From Carposina sasakii (lineage: Eukaryota; Arthropoda; Insecta; Lepidoptera; Carposinidae): a stretch of DNA of 64,000 nt. Under the pieces are notes generated by a model, which was given only the letters and a program-made list of their open reading frames with translations, searched no databases and was not told the origin of the DNA. The stretch lies in contig CP053160.1 in the NCBI GenBank assembly GCA_014607495.2, forward strand, positions 1,612,001 through 1,676,000, read 5' to 3'. The position numbers and the translations under genes were made by a program. Shown here piece by piece: positions 56,575 through 64,000 of the stretch (position 1 is its first letter; each line of letters opens with the position of its first letter).

Positions 56575-57035
56575 TAGGTCATCATCATCTTCCTGCCCTG
56601 TTCCCATTTATTTGGGGTCGGCACAATATGTACTTTTCTTCCATTCATCCCTATTATCCGTCATCTCATGGCTCACTCCCAGTACACGCATATCCTCCCT
56701 CACACAGTCCATCCAATATTTCTTTGGTCTACCTCTTCTTTATATCCATCCACACTCATGCACAAAGCTCTCTGTAAAAAATGCCTTTCATCCCGTCGCT
56801 TTACATCATAGACTCATAATATAGCTTTACATGCCCGTACCAAGACAGACGGTTACTTCGTAACTTGTCTGTGATCGGCGCAACTTTCAAACTTCCTCTT
56901 ATATACACATTTCTTATTTTATCCATTCTTGTAACTCCACACATCCATCTCAACATTCTCATCTTGCTTACATGGAATTGATTTTTATCCTTCTTTACGG
57001 CCCAGCATTCAGATACAAGACGACATTAGGTATTA
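56575..57035 (-). pseudogene. RTE-type non-LTR retrotransposon 3' remnant
   Basis: On the minus strand the sequence reads FHVSKMRMLRWMCGVTRMDK, then RGSLKVAPITDKLRSNRLSW, then after frame breaks RGRPKKYWMDCVREDMRVL, the C-terminal region typical of insect RTE-type RTs. It ends in a GATGATGATGA tail. Internal stops and shifts show it is dead. Confidence 0.75.
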
Positions 57036-57174
57036 GGTATCGCATAAAATATCATCTTATTATGAGAAATCAACCGTAAGGCATAGACGATAAGTTTCAA
57101 TTTTATTATTTAGCAAAAATACTACAATATCATTAGAATATGAAGGTAATTTTCACCATTTCTAACAAGTTTAT

Positions 57175-57260
57175 AATAGCCCAGCGGTTACATCGGCGGA
57201 GTCGAAAACCAGATATTCCTGGTTCGTATCCGGGTACAGACAAGACTTTTTTTTTCCTTT
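57175..57260 (+). repeat. tRNA-derived SINE-like fragment
   Basis: TAGCCCAGCGGTTACATCGG resembles an A box and CCTGGTTCGTATCCGGG a B box, followed by a T-rich tract. Not a well-formed tRNA. Confidence 0.5.
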
Positions 57261-58009
57261 TTTTTTTCAAAATAAAAATCCTTTATTTAAACAAAATATT
57301 TGACACAAACTAAAAACAATTTAACTAAATATTAAAAATTTAACCTAATATAAAAAATGCATTTCGCTATTATCACGATATTTTCTATTTCCACAACTAT
57401 TCTTTTTACGTAGGTATTTATTAGATAATGGATCATTCACCGAAAACCGATACTAAATATTCACCGAATAAAGATTCTACGTATTTATCTAATACGTAAT
57501 GGATCACAGTAATGGAACGGCCATATTGCATAAATATGAGTATGTATTAGGTCGAACAGGTACGATTTTTACCTAATCCGACCCATCTTTACTTATTACG
57601 TAGCATCTTCGGCAGCAGTTCCTTATCTACAATAATTTGTTTATAGAATTCAAACCAATTGTGCCGAACAAAAAGTCCTGGAGTCGCCCGTCATAAGTTT
57701 ATACCGAAATAATACCACCTGTGAATGTTTTAAGAAAAAGTGAGTGAGAACCTACCTACCTGCTATAATTTTGTTGTTTTTGCTCACTTGTTTTCACTTT
57801 TGGCTACTAAAACTTTTTTGATATTTTTAAACTCATTTCATACTTTTAGCTCTCCGATTGACAGTTTGATGGTAACAGATGAGGTGGAGCATAGAACAGA
57901 AGGTATTTTACTGTATAAGGTAAATAGTACATATATATTTCTTGGGGAGTGTAGAGGATTAGTAAGAAAAATCATCTATACTTAATAATTAATATTAATA
58001 TAGTTATTT
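57261..58009. other. Non-coding stretch
   Basis: AT-rich sequence with no supported gene or element. Confidence 0.5.
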
Positions 58010-58797
58010 ATATCTACGCACTAATATTATAAAGAGGAAAACTTTGTTTGTTTGGTTGTAATGAATAGGCTCAAAAACTACTGGACCGATTTCAAAAATT
58101 CTTTCACCGTTAGAATCCTTATTGGACCTGGATGAACATAGGCTATAAGAATTTCCCGATATTCCCACGGGAAGGCGACCAACGGGAATTCTATATTTTT
58201 TACGAAAACCGCTATACATATGAAGCTGAAATCGGGCATATATGTTCATTGGGGACAGCGAGGGAGGACTAAAAACGGATTCTCGAAATTCCCACGGGAA
58301 GGGGACAAACGGGAATTGCTTATAGTTTTTACGAAAAACCGCTATACATATGAAGCTGAAATCGGGCATATATGTTCATTGGGGACAGCGAGGGAGGACT
58401 AAAAACGTATTTCCCGAAATTCCCACGGGAAGGGGACAAACGGGAATTCATCGTTTTACGAAAACCGCTATACATATGAAGCTGAAATTGGGCATATATG
58501 TTCATTAGGAAACACTAGATACGGATTTCCCGAAATTCCCAACGGGAAGGAGACCAACGGGAATTTATTTTTTACGAAAACGGTTAAACATGTGAATCTG
58601 AAGTTGAGCATATATGTTTATTTGGGACCCCGAGGAAGCACTGGGAACGGATTTCCGAAATTACGGGATAGGGGACAAACGTGAATTAATTTTTTACGAC
58701 AACCGCGATAACTTATGGCTACTTTTTACACTTAAACATATAGGCTACTTTTTATTTTTTCTGTAGTCCACGCGGACGGAGTCGCGGGCGTCCACTA
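58010..58797 (+). mobile_element. Helitron-like element carrying a tandem repeat array
   Basis: Begins CACTAATATTATAAAGAGGA with the ACTACTGGACCGATTTC segment and ends TAGTCCACGCGGACGGAGTC then CGTCCACTAG. A tandem array fills the interior (58135-58730). No ORF of its own. Confidence 0.65.
58135..58730. repeat. Tandem array, about 127-bp unit, near five copies
   Basis: Units recur with TATACATATGAAGCTGAAAT, GGGCATATATGTTCATTGGG and TTCCCACGGGAAGGGGACAA. The first three are close to identical; the last two have decayed. Periods measured by eye are about 131, 125 and 118 bp. Confidence 0.85.
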
Positions 58798-58799
58798 GT

Positions 58800-59592
58800 A
58801 ATATATATATAATATTATAAAGCTGAAGAGTTTGTTTGTTTGTTTGTTTGTTTGATTGAACGCGCTAATCTCCGGAACTACTGGGTCGAATTAAAAAATT
58901 CTTTTTGTGTTGGATAGTCCATTTATCGAGGAAGGCTTTAGGCTATATATCATCACAGTGCGACCAATAGGGACGAAGAATAAGAGGAAAATGTGGAAAA
59001 AACGGGGAAAATTATTTAACTTTGGAGACTTCCGTTGCGTGCGCTGCGGGTTTATCCAAAAAATATGTATGAAATAATAAAATGACGTAGAAATGATATG
59101 AAAGAAAAAAATTGAAGGTCTAGACTGCCTGATGCAGAACCCTAGCAGCCCAGCTAAACTTTGAGAGATATGAAAATACGTCTTAGGAAAAGTTGCTCAG
59201 CATGATAAGCACTTTCTAATAACGTAATAAAATTGAAGGTCTAGATAACCTGATGCAGAACCCTTAACAGCCCAGCTAAATTTTGAGAGATATGAAAATA
59301 CCGTCTTAGGAAAAGTTATTCAACATTTTAAAAGAATTCAATTCCCTGTTAAGTTATCTTTTGCTGTAACAATTAATAAATCACAGGGGCAAACGTTTAA
59401 ACACGTTGGAATTGATTACGTCAAGACTGCTTTTCACACGGCCAATTATATTTCGCGTAAGATCGGGTTGCGGAAAAATCAGTAGTTCTTCTGCCACAAG
59501 AAAATAAAACAAAAAATATAATTTACGCAGAAGTACTTAAAATATTTTATTCTGTTTGTTGACGCGGACGAAGTCGCGGGCAACAGCTAGTT
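58800..59592 (+). mobile_element. Helitron remnant with helicase fragment
   Basis: Starts near a (GTTT)n tract, contains two direct copies of a roughly 100-bp unit (about 59100-59210 and 59225-59320, with GAAGGTCTAGA and TTTGAGAGATATGAAAATA), then a helicase-like segment, and ends GACGCGGACGAAGTCGCGGG then CAACAGCTAG. This is the autonomous-type 3' end matching the shorter CTAG elements elsewhere. Confidence 0.7.
59326..59490 (+). pseudogene. Pif1-type Helitron helicase, C-terminal remnant
   Basis: Reads FPVKLSFAVTINKSQGQTFK and HVGIDYVK, the characteristic late motif of Helitron Rep/helicase proteins, then a shortened, degenerate version of the final motif (NYISRKIGLRKN) and a stop. Only the last 50 or so residues remain; the Rep nuclease and earlier helicase motifs are absent. 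Confidence 0.75.
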
Positions 59593-60423
59593 TAATTTAA
59601 TTGTATAGTATTTAAACGCACATGAAATAAAATATTTTTTTATCACAAATTTGGAATTCATATAAAAATTACTGACTGCACAGCAAAATCCTCAAATGAG
59701 AATATTGCGCATACCGCTATTTATCTTTAAATAAAGTTTTTTTTATTTATGCACAGCTAATATTGCGAATGCACATTATACATACCTGTTAACCCTTTAT
59801 TTTTAAAAAACACCTACTATTTATATTTAACATACAGCAATTTACCTAAATGAAACGGCATTTTTTTACATAATCATCTTAATATAAAAATTTGTTAAGT
59901 TACTATTTGTAACATTTTAACATATTGACTCACCTAAAAGCCTTTTTAAAAGCGATCTACAGGAGTAAATTGGTCCCATTTCACATATGTATCGGATACT
60001 ATTTTTTGTGATATATAAAATAAATCTTTGATATCTACCATTAATCCGTTTTATTCAAAACTTCCTAATACTTGTTGCATTGGATGAATTTCATACATAA
60101 ATATAACTATGATGCAGGTAATGTGTTCTATTGTATGAATGATTTTTTAACATACCTATATTACTTATTAATAAATTAATTATTTTAATTTAATTGTATT
60201 TTGCAAACAAAAATAAAATAAACATAACATTGAAATCAATTATAATAACGACTCTATGGGTTTTTATGTTCTCTGCGTTTGACCTAGCGTTGACCCGCCT
60301 GCTCGAAAGCGCGCGAATTTCGAATTTTAACACTACGCAGATCTTTACGCGTATCCTTGCATTGCGGGTGGCGGGGTATGTGGGCGGAGCAACCGTGGGA
60401 CTTTTATTTGACTGCTGGCTCTT
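59593..60423. other. Non-coding stretch with a CpG-rich patch
   Basis: Bases 60240-60420 are GC-rich (CGAAAGCGCGCGAATTTCG, GGGTGGCGGGGTATGTGGGC) and leave open frames on both strands (60194-60436 plus, 60441-60190 minus). Neither has recognisable similarity, so I do not call a gene. Confidence 0.45.
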
Positions 60424-60796
60424 AAAGATTAAATAATACATAAATACCTAAAGAGATACGGATCGTGTTTTTAGTTGGTAATATAAGATCGTTCTAATCT
60501 CCTTCGTGATCCTGCAGTTCTAGCTACCTTCCCCAGTTTAGTAACACATGTAAACTTTATAATACATACAATAACCAGTTTACGGCACTTTATGGGTCTT
60601 ACTCATAAACTAGGAATAAGCTTATTCTCAGTTTAATACATATACATATAATCACGCCTTTATCTCTTACGGGGTAGGTAGAGCAATCATTCTCAGTTTA
60701 ATTTGACAAATATTTTATATATTTTAGGAAGACATACAGACTACTTAAGTACAACAAAATGCAACAATAGACAGTACTCGTACAATGTCATTAAGC
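60424..60796. repeat. Direct duplication D1, copy 2
   Basis: About 370 bp matching 54901-55305 at more than 95 percent by eye, same orientation, 5.5 kb apart. Small indels include loss of ACAT near the start. Confidence 0.85.
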
Positions 60797-61095
60797 TGTC
60801 TCCGCCAATAGACGAGATACGAGTATATCATAAAATAAATGAGAAAAATAAAAAATTGCCAAAAGGAAATAAGCAATAAAATAATAATTAAAAATAATTA
60901 CACAATTACAGTACATAAAACAATACAGCGGGGCGCTTTATAGGATTGCTAGCTTTGAAAAAGCAATCACTCATGAATCTAGTGATTGCTGCACTGCTGG
61001 AACAAAAAAGATCGACTTCTAGCGGTTATTCATTAAATCTTTTGCTCGCACGAATAATAAAACTGTCTGTACTTGGAGTATTCCATATATTTATA

Positions 61096-61350
61096 TACAG
61101 GGTGTAAGAAAAGGAGTATGTTAAGCGAAAAGCTGTAAAAATAGCCCACTATAGAAAACCTATTCCCAAAATTTGAGACTCGAAATCAAATGTTTATTTT
61201 TCCAGTTAGTATGGAAATTTTATAAACAACTCAGATATGTCGATACAATCTTGAAAAATAAACATGTGATTTCGAGTGTTATATTTTGGGAATAGGTTCT
61301 TTATATTCATAGCTTTTCGCTTAACATACCCTTTTTGTTACACCCTGTAT
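61096..61350. mobile_element. TACAGGGTG-terminal hairpin family A, copy 4
   Basis: 255 bp, ends TACAGGGTGTAAGAAAAGG and CCTTTTTGTTACACCCTGTA, with complementary arms. Confidence 0.74.
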
Positions 61351-61359
61351 AAATTTATA

Positions 61360-61675
61360 CATATAATAAAAATAACGGATCGCTGTCTGTACATGGAAGA
61401 TATATGAGAAAAAATATTATAGGAGACTTTTATCAACGCAATAGGACCCAAAACGATGATTTTTGGATTTTTTGTCTGTTTGTCGGTTTGTCTGTGCGTT
61501 TGTGCACGCTAATCTCAGAAACGGCTGAACCGATTTCGATGCAGTTTTCAGGAATATATTGTGACAAGTCCCACTTAACATATAGGCTTTTTTTTATCCC
61601 GGGAAAATATTTTTATCCCGGATATAATTTCGACATTTTGTTTTTTCTGTAGTCTACGCGGACGGAGTCGCGGGC
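61360..61675 (+). mobile_element. Helitron-like non-autonomous element
   Basis: GGATCGCTGTCTGTACATGG, GAAACGGCTGAACCGATTTC, TTTTATCCCGGGAAAATATT and TAGTCTACGCGGACGGAGTC with GCGGGCA at the end. Related to 10785-11046. Confidence 0.6.
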
Positions 61676-62262
61676 ATATATTTTGCTGACAAAAATCAAG
61701 AAGATATAACGAGGTTAAAACTTTACGCGCGGTTTATTAGTAGCAGGGTATGTATGTGTTAATGAAAGATATAAAATACTATTACAAAACATTTAACTAT
61801 GTTAGCATACTAATACAGCTCTAGTATTCGTTGCCGGTATTCCCAACGGAGCAGATTTCCAGTCAATTCCAATCGTATAAGGATTTGGACCCGAATGCGA
61901 TGTCGCAACGGTCCCGTCTATCGTATACCTTATCTCTATGCCCATAAAGACTGAAATGGTCAGCTCAGATGACCGTATCAGACCATCACTATGCAGCATT
62001 GCAAAACTTAGGGTTTGGTATAAAATACATAGATGGTATCTGATGTAATGTATCGGAGATAGTTGCTGCAGTTATGAAGACGTTCATTTGCATTTTAATT
62101 GGAAGCTGCAGGTATATACTTTGATAATTATGGTACCTACTAGTAACATGATACCATGAAAAAGCATAGCATAAGTAGACCAATATACTATCAAATGTGG
62201 TCTTGACAAACTAAGTAAGGGCCGATTTTTACAAGGTTTAGATAGACTATCTATAGGTAATT

Positions 62263-62648
62263 ACAAGGTGTTTTTCGATCGTAAACGTTACCGAAAACTA
62301 CGGAATCTTCTCATCATCACGATCATTTTTCTCCATAGAAGCATACCTGAGAAGTGTCGTGTTCCCAAGATATTAGGGTCCAAAGTTGAGTAAATAGAAT
62401 GCGTTTTTCTGCCTAAATGCACATAGACGCCCGTAGCAAGATTTTTAATGACAAATAATTAATATCTGTCTATAAAAAAAACTAGAATAAACACTGGGCA
62501 CTACAAACGCCCGATCAAGTATTACATTATTTTTTTTTTTTTTTAATGTTCATCGTTTCCCAGCATTTTTTTTGGCATAAACTTACTTTATTTTATGTAT
62601 AGAGTACGTACCTTTCGTTAAGGGTGGCTACGAAAAAACATCCTGTAC
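62263..62648. mobile_element. TACAGGGTG-terminal element, family C, copy 5
   Basis: 386 bp, from ACAAGGTGTTTTTCGATCG to CGAAAAAACATCCTGTA; same orientation as 9133-9507. Confidence 0.7.
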
Positions 62649-62656
62649 GAGTATAA

Positions 62657-62833
62657 TAGGACTTAGTTATGCAAACGGGAACCAACCCACTTAAACAGTA
62701 AAATCGGATTCTAACAAAATTTACAGATAATTTTGATGTTTACAAGGTTGATAGAAAGTTCATTTTCGAAAGCTTCTGTAGCCTAAAATTTTACTTTATA
62801 GGTACATTAGTGGGTTGGTTCCCGTTTGCATAA
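62657..62833. mobile_element. Miniature element with 35-bp inverted repeats
   Basis: 177 bp. TAGGACTTAGTTATGCAAAC through GGGAACCAACCCACT is inverted at the right end as AGTGGGTTGGTTCCCGTTTG through CATAACTATGTCCTA, with about one mismatch. The interior is AT-rich. Lies 8 bp right of a family C element. Superfamily not assigned. Confidence 0.78.
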
Positions 62834-64000
62834 CTATGTCCTAGATAAAGTTGATTCTGTCTCTATCTTGAGATCTATCCTACGTCTCTATCTCTATCTA
62901 AAGCTTTAGAGAAAGACAGCATCAACTTTATTCTTCAGACAGGCTATCTGATCATTGGAAAAAACGGTCCCAATTGAAGCACACATTTGAAAATTGCGTA
63001 AACGAATGAACACAGTTAAAGTTAATGTGAATACAAAATGCCTAACGCTATTTTCTATTCGAAATTCAATAGAAATTATATTATTAGGTACCCTAATATG
63101 GTTGACTTTTGACTATACTAATAGCTTATATCATCAAAAATAAATCGTCACAGAAGTGCAATAAAATGCTTATTTATACACTTAACCAAGGTATAGAACC
63201 TTGACACCGTGACACGATCTACAGGTTAATGAGGCAAAATAACTGTCCCATCGCCTTATACTGTTTGAAATTATCACATCACACAGTTGCATCAACGCCC
63301 TCGACCACTCATCTACTAATCGCGTATCGAATACTAATCGCTAAACCTTATCGAGCATCGACAGTTCAATGGGTGACGAAACTTAAGGCCTCATTCAGAC
63401 CAGCTGCACCATGCAAATCTGTTGTACCTACCCTCCTAAGGCTCCAGCAAATACTATCATTAGTCCATGATATCAATGAATTTAGTGTAAAATTGATATA
63501 GTGTATAGTGTTATAGTGTAAAAGCAGCCTTGTTTGCGCCCGTATAGACTAGGTACTATTGAGTGGCCTATACTTTGTTTACCTCTGTTTGATCAGTAGA
63601 AAACCTTATTAGTAGCTCTTCTACTGATCTTACTTACTATTAGCTTACTATTAGTCAAAATACTATGGCTTGGCAGACGTTATTAACTAATAGTAAGCTG
63701 AACTACTGATCAAACAATTTGTCCTTAGCTTAGTAGCTTTAAGTCACGTGAGCGAAATGTAGGCGTGCGATGCGGGTGCGTGGCGTGGTCGGATGTACTT
63801 AGATAAATGCGGTTTGACATCTATTATTATAAGACTTACAAGATTATACATAATACCAAAACATTTAAAGCAAATTAAAAGCTGGTGCCGATAATCTAAT
63901 GTAATCTGAACATAGCCTAAGCCGTGGTTACTGACAATATTCACTATAATATCATCATATTTGATCACTCGATAATGTCGCTACTATCGTCGTCTATCGT
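62834..64000. other. Right edge of window, non-coding
   Basis: An open frame at 63229-63501 (90 residues) has no recognisable domain or splice context. A short palindromic patch near 63590-63715 is built on AGTAGCTCTTCTACTGATC-like repeats. Nothing else supported. Confidence 0.45.

Noticed and set aside
58135..58730. CRISPR-like or satellite array
   Set aside because: Units are adjacent without spacers and sit within a Helitron-like element of a eukaryotic genome.
63229..63501. 90-codon open frame on the plus strand
   Set aside because: No recognisable domain, no splice or promoter context, and length is within chance expectation.

Overview
This window looks like animal nuclear DNA, most likely from a moth or butterfly (Lepidoptera). 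It is AT-rich, has spliced genes with small exons in long introns, and is packed with insect-type transposable elements: RNase H-bearing and other non-LTR retrotransposons, a DIRS tyrosine-recombinase element, Helitron-like sequences ending in CTAG, tRNA-derived SINEs, and many small inverted-repeat elements. No bacterial, CRISPR or rRNA features are seen. The lineage is inferred from repeat style and chitinase similarity, not from a marker gene.

The one host gene I can reconstruct is a secreted chitinase on the minus strand, spread over about 27.7 kb (27806 down to 155). Fourteen coding exons join in consistent phase into about 688 residues: signal peptide, GH18 catalytic domain with all four signature motifs, Ser/Thr/Pro-rich linkers, one six-cysteine chitin-binding domain (CBM14), a Thr-rich linker and an acidic C-terminal tail. 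It fits the group VI chitinases (Cht6). The initiator Met exon is not identified; it must lie to the right of 27806. A 29-residue Lys/Arg then Ser/Asp/Glu insert in the catalytic domain is unusual.

The introns are full of mobile DNA. The last intron (295-6966) holds a complete-looking 5.6 kb I-group non-LTR retrotransposon (1345-6948, both ORFs open, 12-bp target duplication) that ends about 6 bp from a splice donor. Next to it is a Tc1/mariner-type inverted-repeat element with a 5'-truncated relative of the retrotransposon inside it. Other introns carry hAT-like and piggyBac-like miniature elements, SINE-like repeats, Helitron-like fragments, and several families that share TACAGGGTG termini.

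From 27807 to 64000 no host gene is firmly identified. The main landmark is a 5.5 kb DIRS element (39040-44507, genes on the minus strand) with inverted terminal repeats, an internal complementary region, a probably intron-split gag, RT/RNase H with one homopolymer frameshift, and an intact tyrosine recombinase. To the right are decayed non-LTR 3' ends, a Helitron helicase remnant (about 59320-59590), a roughly 127-bp tandem array (58135-58730), two direct duplications, and one candidate first coding exon of an unknown plus-strand gene (55836-55924).

No single undescribed biological system is evident. The best leads are the modified catalytic domain and C-terminal splicing of the chitinase, the DIRS gag intron with its repeated motif, and the shared termini of the small-element families.
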